Below are positions 46,402 to 55,419 of a stretch of 64,000 bases of DNA, in pieces. This stretch comes from JALYXI01 sp963795835. Lineage in GTDB: Bacteria > Acidobacteriota > Terriglobia > Bryobacterales > Bryobacteraceae. The notes below the pieces were generated by a model. That model ran no database searches. It worked only from the letters and a program-made list of their open reading frames with translations, and was not told where the DNA came from. Made by a program: the position numbers and the translations under genes. The stretch's first letter is position 1. Every line of letters begins with the position of its first letter. Where the stretch lies: positions 372,001-436,000 of the forward strand of contig CAWCJC010000001.1 of the NCBI GenBank assembly GCA_963795835.1. Direction: 5' to 3'.

Positions 46402-46429
46402 TTGAAAGCTGAGGCGAATCCTGTATACT
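46402..46429 (+). promoter_or_regulatory. Sigma70-type promoter for the small membrane protein and Nramp
   Basis: TTGAAA (46402-46407) and TATACT (46424-46429) with a 16-base spacer, 27 bases before the ATG of the small protein. It is one of the few textbook-like promoters in the window and could drive the small membrane protein and Nramp-Usp genes. Confidence 0.6.
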
Positions 46430-46456
46430 CTTCCTTTTCGAAGGAGCAAGCCCAAG

Positions 46457-46567
46457 ATGTCACAACAGAGTATCGTTCAAATTATTGCCGGAGTCCTCGC
46501 CGTGGTGCTGTTGGTCATCGTGGTGATGCGGCGCAAGACTAAGAAAACCGAAGACGACGAATTCTGA
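46457..46567 (+). CDS. 36-residue single-pass membrane peptide
   Basis: MSQQSIVQIIAGVLAVVLLV, then IVVMRRKTKKTEDDEF: one hydrophobic helix followed by a positively charged then acidic tail, N-out or N-in unknown. An AAGGAG ribosome-binding site lies 11 bases before the ATG, and the promoter is at 46402-46429. The stop codon overlaps the presumed CTG start of the Nramp-Usp gene, so the peptide could serve as a coupling leader or as a small subunit of the transporter. Confidence 0.68.
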   Translation: MSQQSIVQIIAGVLAVVLLVIVVMRRKTKKTEDDEF

Positions 46568-48462
46568 CCGACGAATCCCGTTCGCTCGCTGACGTCCATG
46601 CGAGCGTAAACATATCTCATCCTTCGCTATGGCGGCGCGTTTTCGCGTTCGCGGGACCGGCTTATCTGGTCAGCGTGGGCTATATGGACCCGGGAAACTG
46701 GGCCACGGACCTGGCTGGGGGCGCCTCGTTCGGCTATCAGTTGCTGTGGGTCCTGGCGGCTTCGAATCTGATTGCGATGCTGCTGCAGACGCTTTCCGCC
46801 CGGCTGGGAATCGTCTCTGGTCGAGACTTGGCGCAGGCGTGCCGGGAATCGTATCCGCGGGCCGTGAATGGGGCGCTGTGGGCTCTTTGCGAGCTGGCTA
46901 TTATCGCGTGCGACCTGGCGGAAGTTCTCGGCGCGGCAATCGGGCTCAACCTACTCTTTCACCTGCCACTGCTGGCGGGCGTCCTGTTGACCACGCTTGA
47001 TACGGTTGCGGTGCTGTGGTTCCAGCGCTTTGGCATCCGGGTGGTGGAGGCGTTCGTCCTGGTGCTCATCGTGGTGATTGGCGCGTGTTTCGGCATCGAA
47101 ATTTTCTTTGCAAAACCGCACTGGCCCGATGTGTTTGCGGGATTGATTCCGCATTTGGACAGCACTAACTTGTATCTGGTAATTGCAATTCTGGGCGCGA
47201 CAGTGATGCCGCACAATCTGTATCTGCATTCGGCTTTAGTGCAAACGCGCAGAATCGGGACAAGCGACCGGGAGCGTCGGACGGCTTGCCGATTCAACCT
47301 CTTCGATTCAGCGGTCGCGTTAAGCGGGGCCATGTTCGTGAACATGGCGATCCTGGTGATGGCGGCGGCGGTGTTCCATACGCGCGGCAAACACGTTGAG
47401 GAAATCCAGGACGCTTATCTGCTGTTGGCGCCGTTAATGGGAACGGCAATGGCTGGGTTCGTTTTTGCGTTTGCGTTGTTATGTTCGGGCCAATCGTCAA
47501 CGCTGACCGGAACTATGGCCGGACAGATTGTAATGGAAGGGTTCCTCGACATTCGCGTGCGTCCGACGGTAAGGCGGCTGATCACCCGGTTGCTGGCAGT
47601 CGCACCGGCGGCTCTCACCATTTTCCTGGCCGGGGATAAGGCAACCGGGCAGCTGATCATCATGAGTCAGGTGGTGTTGAGCATGCAGCTGCCCTTTGCG
47701 GTGATTCCACTGCTGCACTTCACCAGCGACCGGCGGCGTATGGGAATCTTCGCGAACCGGCCGTGGGTGAAGGTATTAGGGTGGATTTCGGCGGCGATAA
47801 TTGTCGGGCTGAACGGGTGGCTCGCGGCGCAGTTGATTGAGGGTTGGGCGCGTGGATCGGCTTGGGGAAGCTTGATCCGGGCACTTGCGGGAGTCCTGGG
47901 GGGACTTCTGGTCTTACTGCTGGCGTGGCTTCTGCTGCAGCCGTGGCTCCGCCAGTGGCGATTGCGTCTATCCGCCAATTTGTTAAGCGCCGAAGGCACG
48001 GGCGCGCGATTGGTTCCGGTGCAAGTTCCGGAATTGCGATATCGGCGGATTCTGGTGCCGCTGGACCATTCCCCGCTCGACAGGCTGGCGATGTCACATG
48101 CGGTAGCACTAGCCGAGTCGTACGGCGCCGAGTTGTTCTTGCTCCACGTGGAGGAAGATGTGACCAGCCAGGTATACGGCGCGCTTGCTTCGAGCGCGGA
48201 GGTGCAGGCAGGGCGCGAGTATCTGGATGAAATCGCGGCATCGCTTGAAAATTCGAATTTTCAGGTGAAGAAAGCGGTGCGTCATTCCTCCAATCCGAAA
48301 GAAGAGATTGTGCGCTACGCGCGCGAGATAGAGCCGGATCTGTTGATTATGGGTGCTCATGGGCACGGCAGGTTGAAAGACTTGATCTTCGGGAATACGA
48401 TCGATCCGGTGCGGCACGCGCTCCGAATTCCGATTCTGGTGGTACGCGATCCGGTTTTGTAA
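46564..48462 (+). CDS. Nramp divalent-metal transporter fused to a Usp domain
   Basis: Membrane transporter for Mn2+/Fe2+-type metals (632 residues if started at CTG 46564). TM1 has the canonical DPGNWATD metal motif and TM6 the MPHNLYLHS motif. About 11 TM helices occupy residues ~25-460. The last ~150 residues are a universal stress protein domain (RRILVPLDHSPLDRLAMSHAVALAESYGAELFLLHV ... MGAHGHGRLKDLIFGNTIDPV), which could sense ATP or redox state. No ATG/GTG/TTG fits in frame before the TM1 sequence SLWRRVFAFAGPAYLVSVGYMDPG. CTG at 46564, overlapping the small peptide's TGA, is the best start. GTG at 46675 would cut TM1. Confidence 0.83.
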   Translation: MTDESRSLADVHASVNISHPSLWRRVFAFAGPAYLVSVGYMDPGNWATDLAGGASFGYQLLWVLAASNLIAMLLQTLSARLGIVSGRDLAQACRESYPRAVNGALWALCELAIIACDLAEVLGAAIGLNLLFHLPLLAGVLLTTLDTVAVLWFQRFGIRVVEAFVLVLIVVIGACFGIEIFFAKPHWPDVFAGLIPHLDSTNLYLVIAILGATVMPHNLYLHSALVQTRRIGTSDRERRTACRFNLFDSAVALSGAMFVNMAILVMAAAVFHTRGKHVEEIQDAYLLLAPLMGTAMAGFVFAFALLCSGQSSTLTGTMAGQIVMEGFLDIRVRPTVRRLITRLLAVAPAALTIFLAGDKATGQLIIMSQVVLSMQLPFAVIPLLHFTSDRRRMGIFANRPWVKVLGWISAAIIVGLNGWLAAQLIEGWARGSAWGSLIRALAGVLGGLLVLLLAWLLLQPWLRQWRLRLSANLLSAEGTGARLVPVQVPELRYRRILVPLDHSPLDRLAMSHAVALAESYGAELFLLHVEEDVTSQVYGALASSAEVQAGREYLDEIAASLENSNFQVKKAVRHSSNPKEEIVRYAREIEPDLLIMGAHGHGRLKDLIFGNTIDPVRHALRIPILVVRDPVL

Positions 48463-48596
48463 CGTTTGGAACAGAAATTGTGTCGTCTGTGTAGCAACTC
48501 TGGGTCAGAGGGACGCACCGAAACAGGTGCGGTACACTGTAAGTTCCATGTTTTCAGCTCCAAATCGCGGAAATCCACCGTGCTTCTCCCTGTCTG

Positions 48597-49142
48597 GTGA
48601 GCGGCTCGCGCGTGGCTTCTATTCTCCTTGGGTTCGTTTTTGCCATTTCGGCAAGCGGAGCCACGCTCGAGCAGCTCACTTTTGATGAATTAAGCGGTAA
48701 AGCCACCGATATTATCTATGGGCGCGTGTTGGGGTCGAAGGTTCAAGTGGTGGGCGATTCCATTTACACGCATTACAACGTGCAGACTGTAGACCGGTGG
48801 AAGGGGACGGCGCGGCTGGTGATGGATGTAGTCCTGCCGGGAGGCGAAGCAGGCGGAATGCGCCAGAACTTTGCGGGCGTACCCGCGCTGCAAACCGGCC
48901 GGGAGTACGTGATGTTTTTGTGGACGGGGCCTTCCGGACGCACACAATTAGTGGGCCTGACACAGGGTTTGTTTGATGTTTCCGAGAGCCAGGCGGGGGA
49001 AATCCTGGCATCGCGGGGCGTTTCAGCCGAATTGATGCTTGATCACTCCGGCAAAGCGGTGCAGGACCAGCCGGTGCAAATGAAACTTAAAGATATGAGC
49101 AGCCGGGTGAAAACCGCTTTGCACAAGAAGGCCGGCCAATAA
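48597..49142 (+). CDS. Secreted hypothetical protein
   Basis: 181 residues with an N-terminal signal peptide (MSGSRVASILLGFVFAISASG). The start is GTG at 48597, and GTG at 48612 is possible. The mature part contains LTFDELSGKATDIIYGRVLGSKVQVVG and YVMFLWTG, followed by a C-terminal helical tail. No family I can name. A metzincin gene follows after three bases, so it is likely part of the same unit. Confidence 0.65.
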   Translation: MSGSRVASILLGFVFAISASGATLEQLTFDELSGKATDIIYGRVLGSKVQVVGDSIYTHYNVQTVDRWKGTARLVMDVVLPGGEAGGMRQNFAGVPALQTGREYVMFLWTGPSGRTQLVGLTQGLFDVSESQAGEILASRGVSAELMLDHSGKAVQDQPVQMKLKDMSSRVKTALHKKAGQ

Positions 49143-49145
49143 GCC

Positions 49146-51686
49146 ATGCGAATGTTGGACAGAGCGGGAACATCGGCGCTGTTGTGCACAGCGCTGTGCG
49201 CTCTGGCCGCGCCCCCTCTGCAGGCGTACTATCACTACCTCCATTACTTCACCAAGAATGGCGTGTTTTCCGTGGCGCAGGAGAAGTTCGATCTAACCGC
49301 GCTGCCTTCAAAAACGGTGACGTTTTTCGTTTCCGATTCGGGGCCGAATACGTTTCCGCAGAACGACAGCTTTTCCTCCGTGCTGAGCCAGATCCGGCAA
49401 TCGGTTTACACGTGGAACGCGGTGGATTCCTCTGACCTGCGGGTGAGCTTCGGCGGGATGGCCGCGCAAGGAACGCCCGCGGGCACAGTGCCGAGCGGGA
49501 CCGTGGTGTTCGAAGACCTGCCGCCGGGGCTGCTTGGCTACGGCGGGCCTACGACCCAGGGTGGGCCGATTACGACCACGAACGGGACGTTTGTGCCGAT
49601 CATTCGCGGATCCATGCATTTGACGAACGATCTCACGAAGAGGCCGGGGCCCAGCTATAGCGAGGCATTTTTCCAGACTGTGGTGCATGAGATGGGTCAT
49701 GCGCTGGGTTTGCAGCATACGTTCACCTCAAGCGCAATGTCGACGGCAGTAACGCGCGCGACTTCTTTGACAAAGCCGATTGATGCCGACGATATCGCGG
49801 GGCTAAGCGTGCTGTATCCGGCGAGTTCGTTTGGCACGCAAACGGGTATCATTACGGGGCGCGTTCTCTCGGGCGGGAACGGCGTCCATATGGCCTCGGT
49901 GGTGGCGATTCGGGCGGGCGCGGGAGCGGTGAGCGGGCTGACGAATCCCGATGGAACGTACCGGATTGAGGGCATCGTACCGGGCCAGTATTATGTTTAC
50001 GCGCATCCTCTGCCGCCGCAGTCGAGTCCCGCTTGCCAGGATATCTGTCCGCCCTTGGATGCGAACGGAAACACAGTGGCTCCGGGCAAGCCGTTCAACA
50101 CAGTTTTCTATGGCAACACCACGGATTTCACCAAAGCGCAAACCGTTTCGGTGCTGCCGGGCGCGATGACGGATGGAGTCAACTTTAGCGTGGCAACGCG
50201 GGCGGACGTGCCCATTTATGGCGTTTCGATTTTTTCGTTCTTCAACAGCAACGTAGTGAGCCCCGGCTTTTTGAATCTGGCGCCGTCACTCTATGGCGGC
50301 GTACTGGCGGGCGGAACAGGACTAACGTCAAAAGGGAATCTGGCGCCAGGTTTGGCTTTACAGATCATTGGAGGACAGGCCAGCATTTTGGCGGTGCAGC
50401 CGTATACGGACCAGAACGGGATCACGTATTTAAACCTGGGCGTTTCGTATAGCTTAGGTGCGTCCGTAGGTCCGGAGCACTTATTGTTCATCCAGAACGG
50501 ATTTCTCTATGTGCTGCCTTCAGGGTTGAATCTGGTACAGCGGGCTCCGCCCTTCGTATCCGCGGTGACGCCGAATGCGGATGGGTCGGTAGGGATTTCG
50601 GGGACGAGCTTTGCGCCCGACAGTTCCATCTATTTCGACGGGCTGCCGACCGCGATCCGGTCACTGGATGATAAGACCGGGAACGCAACGGTGATTCCGC
50701 CGCCGGGCGCGAGTGGACAGCGCGCGACCGTTTCGGTGTTTAACCGCGATGGGCAGAATTCGCTGTTCTTGCAGGCAGGCGCGCCACAGTTATACCCGTA
50801 CGGCGTTTTTGACACCCCGAGTTTCACAGTGAGCCCCAATGCGCTTCCCGCGGGCAGCGAAGCGGCGATCACCATCACGGGGACGAACACGCATTTCACT
50901 ACGGGCCAGACGATTGCGGGCTTTGGCACAAGTGACGTCTTCGTGCGGCAGGTATTTGTACTGAGCCCTACCCAGTTGCTGGTGAACGTATCGATTCCTC
51001 CGCAAGCGGCTCAGGGTTCCTTTGAGGTCTCAACGATTGCCGGATTTCAGGCCGCGACTCTACCCGGCGGCTTTACGATTCAACCGTTCTCAAAACTGAC
51101 GCCCTCCGCCATTCCGTTGTTGACGAACGCCGTTCCGGGACAGACAGGGGCCTATCCGGGAGCGCTGGTCACCTTGCGCGGCGCGGATTTGGTGAGTGGC
51201 GCAGCGGCTTCCAGTGTGACCATAAACGGACAGTCTGCGCCGGTGCTGAACGCGACTGTGAGCGAGTTGACGATGCAATTACCGGTTGGGCTTAATGCCG
51301 GGCCGGCGTTGCTGCGGGTGAACAATGGCGCGGATAGCAGTCCTGCTGTCGCGGTTGCAATTGATACGGCTCCTTCCGTCCTGACTGCGGCAGTCGATGC
51401 TTCGAACTCGGCAATCAGCGGCGTGAATCCTGCGCGCGCAGGCCAGGTGATTCGATTGATGATGAGTGGGTTTTCCGATCCGGCCACGGTCATCTTCCCG
51501 AACGAAGTTTCCGTGGTGGTGGGAGGAATCAGCCATGCCGCTGTTGAAGTCGTGCCTGCCGATAACGGCCTTTATTCCGTCAGCTTTGTGCTCTCAAATC
51601 TGGTTCCGAGCGGTGGTACGACACCGGTCACGGTTTACCTGGACGGGCGCAGCAGTCTGGCTGCAGCGCTTGCGGTCGCTAACTAG
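49146..51686 (+). CDS. Secreted metzincin-like metalloprotease with TIG/Ig-like repeats
   Basis: 846 residues with a signal peptide (LLCTALCALAAPPLQA). The catalytic domain (about 50-235) has HEMGHALGLQHT, the metzincin HExxHxxGxxH motif, followed by a Met-turn region SSAMSTAV. A carboxypeptidase-regulatory-like domain (ITGRVLSGGNGVHMASVVAI, NPDGTYRIEGIVPGQYYVYAHPL, about 237-290) and at least four IPT/TIG-like domains come after it (for example FVSAVTPNADGSVGISGTSF, ASVTINGQSAPVLNATVSEL). Such architecture suits an extracellular protein-binding or proteolytic role. The DUF2961 gene starts two bases later. Confidence 0.87.
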   Translation: MRMLDRAGTSALLCTALCALAAPPLQAYYHYLHYFTKNGVFSVAQEKFDLTALPSKTVTFFVSDSGPNTFPQNDSFSSVLSQIRQSVYTWNAVDSSDLRVSFGGMAAQGTPAGTVPSGTVVFEDLPPGLLGYGGPTTQGGPITTTNGTFVPIIRGSMHLTNDLTKRPGPSYSEAFFQTVVHEMGHALGLQHTFTSSAMSTAVTRATSLTKPIDADDIAGLSVLYPASSFGTQTGIITGRVLSGGNGVHMASVVAIRAGAGAVSGLTNPDGTYRIEGIVPGQYYVYAHPLPPQSSPACQDICPPLDANGNTVAPGKPFNTVFYGNTTDFTKAQTVSVLPGAMTDGVNFSVATRADVPIYGVSIFSFFNSNVVSPGFLNLAPSLYGGVLAGGTGLTSKGNLAPGLALQIIGGQASILAVQPYTDQNGITYLNLGVSYSLGASVGPEHLLFIQNGFLYVLPSGLNLVQRAPPFVSAVTPNADGSVGISGTSFAPDSSIYFDGLPTAIRSLDDKTGNATVIPPPGASGQRATVSVFNRDGQNSLFLQAGAPQLYPYGVFDTPSFTVSPNALPAGSEAAITITGTNTHFTTGQTIAGFGTSDVFVRQVFVLSPTQLLVNVSIPPQAAQGSFEVSTIAGFQAATLPGGFTIQPFSKLTPSAIPLLTNAVPGQTGAYPGALVTLRGADLVSGAAASSVTINGQSAPVLNATVSELTMQLPVGLNAGPALLRVNNGADSSPAVAVAIDTAPSVLTAAVDASNSAISGVNPARAGQVIRLMMSGFSDPATVIFPNEVSVVVGGISHAAVEVVPADNGLYSVSFVLSNLVPSGGTTPVTVYLDGRSSLAAALAVAN

Positions 51687-51688
51687 AG

Positions 51689-52768
51689 ATGACTCACGGT
51701 CGCCGCGGCTTTCTGGGTTCTGTCGCAGCGTTGGCCAGCGCATCGGGAGCCACCCCTTCGGAAACCAGCGGACTGCTTCCCGCTTATTCGCGCGCGCAAA
51801 CACATCGTTCCCTGAAGCAATCGAGCTTCGATCCGACCGGCGGGAACAAAGATTTCTGGCCAATTGCCGCGGGTGCAACCCGGGAGGTCTTCCGCGCGAA
51901 CGGGCCGGGCGTGGTGACGCACATCTGGTTCACGATCTCAGCACCGAGCGCGAATCACCTGAAGGAAATCGTAATCCGCATGTATTGGGATGGTGCTTCG
52001 CAGCCGAGCGTTGAGGTTCCCGTGGGCGACTTCTTCGGGTTGAATCTAGGGCAGTATTTCACGTATCAATCCGCGTTCCTGAACTGCTCCTCGGTAAAGG
52101 CTTTGAACTGCTATTTCTCGATGCCGTTCCGCAAATCGGCGCGGATTACCGCGACCAATGAAGGTTCGCGCGAGGTGGGGAGCTTCTACTCGAACATCGA
52201 TTACCAACTGGTGGATTCGCTTCCCGCGGACGCTCTGTATTTTCATGCGCAGTACCGGCAGACGGCACCGCACTCAGCCGAGAAGCAGACCGTGAATTTA
52301 TCAGGCGAGCATAACCACGTTTTCTGTGAAACACGCGGCGCGGGCCATCTGATGGGCATCACGCTTGGAGTGCTGCAGAACTCCGACAACTGGATGGGCG
52401 AGGGAGACGATATGATCTTCATCGACGATCTGACGAAGCCCGCAATCAACGGCACCGGCCTCGAGGACTATATTTGCGGTGCCTGGGATTTCGGAGGTCG
52501 GGAGAATGCGACGGCGTTTGCCCACCTGTATAACGGAGCACCCTACATTGCCTCGCCGGAGCGGGCCGGCGGGCGGTACTGCGTGTATCGTTGGCACGCC
52601 GATAATCCGGTGACGTTCCGGAAAGCGCTGAAGCACACGATTGAACATGGGCACGCGGACGATCGCGCGGACAGCTACTATTCGGTCTGTTACTGGTACC
52701 AGAGCGAGCCCGCGGCGGGCTTCCCTGCCCTGCCTTCCGCCGCGATGCGGATTCCGAAACTTCTATGA
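51689..52768 (+). CDS. GH172-like (DUF2961) protein, Tat-exported
   Basis: 359 residues. N-terminal GRRGFLGSVAALASASGA is a twin-arginine-type signal. The body matches DUF2961, the family that includes GH172 alpha-fructofuranosidases/arabinofuranosidases. Indicators are VVTHIWFTISAP, RMYWDGASQPSVEVPVGDFFG, FYSNIDYQLVDSLP, GTGLEDYICGAWDFGG (a Glu in a strongly conserved patch) and YCVYRWHADNPVTF. Fructan or arabinan cleavage is a family-based guess. Its last bases overlap the cupin gene (ATGA). Confidence 0.83.
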   Translation: MTHGRRGFLGSVAALASASGATPSETSGLLPAYSRAQTHRSLKQSSFDPTGGNKDFWPIAAGATREVFRANGPGVVTHIWFTISAPSANHLKEIVIRMYWDGASQPSVEVPVGDFFGLNLGQYFTYQSAFLNCSSVKALNCYFSMPFRKSARITATNEGSREVGSFYSNIDYQLVDSLPADALYFHAQYRQTAPHSAEKQTVNLSGEHNHVFCETRGAGHLMGITLGVLQNSDNWMGEGDDMIFIDDLTKPAINGTGLEDYICGAWDFGGRENATAFAHLYNGAPYIASPERAGGRYCVYRWHADNPVTFRKALKHTIEHGHADDRADSYYSVCYWYQSEPAAGFPALPSAAMRIPKLL

Positions 52769-53211
52769 AACTACTGCCAGTGATTGCGAGCGCGGCATCT
52801 CTTTTCGCCGCCGATGCGGCCAAGGTCTGGACCGCGCAGGAGATTGCCGACCGCTTGGCAAAAGCCAAGCCGGAGGCGCACCAGGTGAAGGGAACTTCGC
52901 TCGAGGCGTTCAAAGGTTATCGCATGAGCGCCAACCGTAGGGATGCAAGCGGGATCGCGGAAATGCACGAACACGTGGACGATATCTTCGTCATCGAGAG
53001 CGGTCAGGGCACGCTGGTGACCGGCGGTTCGATTCCCGGCTCCAAAGTGCAATCGCCTGGCGAAGTGCGGGGAGCAGCAATCGAGGGCGGCACGAAGCAC
53101 AAGGTCGCGGCAGGGGATTTCGTGCATATCCCGGCGGGTACCCCGCACCAGATGCTGCTCGAAGCGGGCAAACAGATTACGTACGCGGTGGTGAAGGTGG
53201 ACGCACGATAA
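52765..53211 (+). CDS. Secreted cupin-domain protein
   Basis: 148 residues with a signal peptide (MKLLPVIASAASLFAADA). The single cupin domain has MHEHVDDIFVIESGQGTLV (metal-binding His pair and Glu) and DFVHIPAGTPHQMLL (second cupin motif, His). Function unknown, but the extracytoplasmic location and the overlap with the upstream GH172-like gene suggest a carbohydrate-related role. The 3' end overlaps the convergent tsaB gene by 35 bp. Confidence 0.82.
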   Translation: MKLLPVIASAASLFAADAAKVWTAQEIADRLAKAKPEAHQVKGTSLEAFKGYRMSANRRDASGIAEMHEHVDDIFVIESGQGTLVTGGSIPGSKVQSPGEVRGAAIEGGTKHKVAAGDFVHIPAGTPHQMLLEAGKQITYAVVKVDAR

Positions 53212-53761
53212 GGTTCAATTCGGCGTCGCTACGCCGGATGTAGTTGGCGTCCAGCAGTGCCGGGTCCTGCGGCAGGTGCTTCTCCGCGAGGAAAGCGACC
53301 GCCGCTGCCAGCGGTGATCTTTGCTCCAGCGCGTGCTCCGGTTTGATGGCCTGCAGGCGCTCCGGTTCCAACAGGTGGCCCTCGGCGTTGTAGGCGGCGG
53401 TATAGAACTCGCCACGCCTTGCGTCGAGAACGGGACGGCGCACGTCGCCCGAACCGGTGTAGGCCAGCGCCTCCAGATTCGACACGCCGACTACAGGCTT
53501 GCCCAGTGCTTCCGCCAAGCCTTGCACTAACGTCAGGCCCATCCGCACGCCCGTGAACGTGCCGGGCCCAGACGCGGCGGCGAACAGATCCACGTCGTCA
53601 AGGGTAAGAGAATGGCGTTTCAGCAGGCCGTCGAGCGCGGCAAAGACGATCTCGCCATAGCCGGTCGGCGCATCCAGGCGAAACTCCTCGAGCAGGTGGC
53701 CGTCGCGGACCAGAGCGAGGCTGCCCTGCGCAGTAGTGATGTCGACACTGAGGACGGTCAT
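53177..53761 (-). CDS. tsaB: tRNA t6A biosynthesis protein TsaB
   Basis: Non-catalytic partner of TsaD in formation of N6-threonylcarbamoyl-adenosine in tRNA (194 residues). Matches are VLSVDITTAQGSLALV at the N-terminus, TGYGEIVFAALDGLL, DLFAAASGPGTFTGVRMGLTLVQGLAEAL, and PVLDARRGEFYTAAY. The ATG overlaps the TGA of the upstream DUF5060-like gene. It has no neighbouring tsaD, tsaE or rimI gene in this window, so the context is unusual for this essential protein. Confidence 0.9.
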   Translation of the reverse strand: MTVLSVDITTAQGSLALVRDGHLLEEFRLDAPTGYGEIVFAALDGLLKRHSLTLDDVDLFAAASGPGTFTGVRMGLTLVQGLAEALGKPVVGVSNLEALAYTGSGDVRRPVLDARRGEFYTAAYNAEGHLLEPERLQAIKPEHALEQRSPLAAAVAFLAEKHLPQDPALLDANYIRRSDAELNLIVRPPSPPRT

Positions 53762-55146
53762 GGAACGAGCTGGTAATTGCGATCGATCGCGTAAAGCTTG
53801 CCCACCCCGTTCAAGCCTTCAACGCGCAAGTGCAGCAGCGCCGGGAATCGGGTTGCAATGTTTCGCGGGATGACCAGCATGCCTTCGGCACCGGTGCCCA
53901 AGATTTGAGGCGGTTGGCCATCGGCCGTCACTTCGCCCGTCCAGAGATAGCGCATCGCGCGAGCGGCTTTCGTGTCCTTAGTGAGTTTTGCGGCGAAGTT
54001 GCCGGGGTTCTTGAGCGAGATTGATTCGCCCGCTGGCTGGACGACTTCAAAGGGTACCTTCACGGTTTCCACTTCCTGCTGCAAGATCTCGCGGGATTCG
54101 AACTTGTAGCTCTTCAGCATGCCGGCTTTGTGGCCTTCGCGAGAGATATGTAAGACCCAGTCGTGATTGGCGTCGGGGGGTGCGCCTTCGAAGGTTTCAG
54201 ACTTGAGGTTCTTCTTCTCGTCGAAGCGTTCGCCGGTAAGCGGATTGAACCAGGCTACGTCGTAACTGTGCTTCTCCACTGTGACGGTGACCGGGCCGGG
54301 CGTTTCCACGTAAACGATGTATTCCACGCCCTCAAGGGCAAGCGCGTGGCGCCCGCCGGCGTCGAAGAACGGTTCGAGTTCCCAGTGGCGCGTGCCGGAG
54401 AAGAAGGTGTACCAGTGCTTCAGCTGCGCTGCCGCGGTATCGTTGGGCGGCAGGGATTCGGGATACGCCCCATCGAGCGTGGTGCGCCAGAGAGCGCGGC
54501 GAAACTGGTCCGCGTCAGTGATGCCCGCGCCAAAATCGTTCACCTGCGGGACAGGGTAGGTTTGGTGCTCAATGGCAACCGCGTCGCCGTTTGCGGATTG
54601 ATAGGTTCGGTAGATGGCTTTGGGCACCTGCTGCCAGGTAACGTTCAATGCTCCAAAGCGCGCCATCAGGTCCTGCATGTTGGCGTTAGGAGGGACAATC
54701 AGGTCGGCAGTCTTACCGGACTTGTGTATCGCAATGATTTGAGCGTCGTGGGAAGGGTCCGCGGCCACGGGTATATGGTTGATCCCGCCCGCCCAGAGAT
54801 GCGGCTGCTTCGAACCGGTGTAGCGGAAATGATGGACATTGGCGGCTTCCACGTAACCGGGGGCGTCAGAGGGCGTGGCTGTAAAGGAGTTTTCCTGACC
54901 GTTCAGGCGGTAATCCCACGCGCCGGGCTCATTAGGCACGATACGAAGCGTCTGGTTTTCCCCTGTGGTGAAGCTATGGATGAGGAACGTGCGATGGCTG
55001 GGCGAGCGGAATTCGGCTTCGACGGGCGCCGTACCGGGAACGTGGATTTCGCAGAGGGACCAGACAGGTGTAGCGGGACACGTCTGTTGAGCCGAGGCAA
55101 TGGCGGCAACAACAGGGAGGATTAGCGCCGATATGTATGGTTTCAT
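53758..55146 (-). CDS. Secreted DUF5060/collagen-binding-like protein
   Basis: 462 residues from the ATG at 55146, with a signal peptide (MKPYISALILPVVAAIASA). The N-terminal ~120 residues look like a DUF5060-type beta-sandwich (WSLCEIHVPGTAPVEAEFRSPSHRTFLIHSF). A region about 125-300 holds HLWAGGINHIP and FDAGGRHALALEGVEYIVYV, and TVTVEKHSYDVAWFNPLTGER resembles the putative collagen-binding domain of collagenase-like glycoside hydrolases. No obvious catalytic acid pair was identified, so it may be a binding protein or a divergent glycosidase. It is upstream of tsaB, with a 4-base overlap. Confidence 0.62.
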   Translation of the reverse strand: MKPYISALILPVVAAIASAQQTCPATPVWSLCEIHVPGTAPVEAEFRSPSHRTFLIHSFTTGENQTLRIVPNEPGAWDYRLNGQENSFTATPSDAPGYVEAANVHHFRYTGSKQPHLWAGGINHIPVAADPSHDAQIIAIHKSGKTADLIVPPNANMQDLMARFGALNVTWQQVPKAIYRTYQSANGDAVAIEHQTYPVPQVNDFGAGITDADQFRRALWRTTLDGAYPESLPPNDTAAAQLKHWYTFFSGTRHWELEPFFDAGGRHALALEGVEYIVYVETPGPVTVTVEKHSYDVAWFNPLTGERFDEKKNLKSETFEGAPPDANHDWVLHISREGHKAGMLKSYKFESREILQQEVETVKVPFEVVQPAGESISLKNPGNFAAKLTKDTKAARAMRYLWTGEVTADGQPPQILGTGAEGMLVIPRNIATRFPALLHLRVEGLNGVGKLYAIDRNYQLVP

Positions 55147-55200
55147 AACACTACCCTTTAAATTCTGGACCGTTGGGCTTTTACCTGCAATCTGTGCTGT

Positions 55201-55419
55201 ATGGAACTCACAACGAAAACTGATCCACTTGAAAGCAAGCTGCACTCCATCGATTCTGCCGTCGCCGATCAAACAGGAACCAGTCTGTTGAACTGGCTTA
55301 CCGCGGGATCAATCATCGCTTCCATCTACCTCTATGCGACAGGGAGAAAGCAGCTGGGAATCTTCATCGGGCTTTGGCCGCCTACGTTTCAGGCCCTCAA
55401 GAAGAAGCCAACCGACTAG
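55201..55419 (+). CDS. Small membrane-associated hypothetical protein
   Basis: 72 residues. An acidic, polar first half (KTDPLESKLHSIDSAVADQTGTS) is followed by LLNWLTAGSIIASIYLYATG and QLGIFIGLWPPTF, two hydrophobic stretches separated by GRK that could form a short hairpin. Divergent from the DUF5060-like gene (54 bp apart). Its stop overlaps the nucleoside hydrolase stop by four bases. Family unknown. Confidence 0.6.
   Translation: MELTTKTDPLESKLHSIDSAVADQTGTSLLNWLTAGSIIASIYLYATGRKQLGIFIGLWPPTFQALKKKPTD

Noticed and set aside
46629..47000. ATG at 46629 as the Nramp start after a frameshift
   Set aside because: The upstream in-frame sequence SLWRRVFAFAG is typical Nramp N-terminus, so the CTG start at 46564 explains the gene without another break.
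53177..53211. The 35-bp overlap of the cupin and tsaB genes as an error
   Set aside because: Both ends carry reasonable C-termini, and convergent overlaps of similar size occur elsewhere in the window, such as at hemH and the M28 gene.
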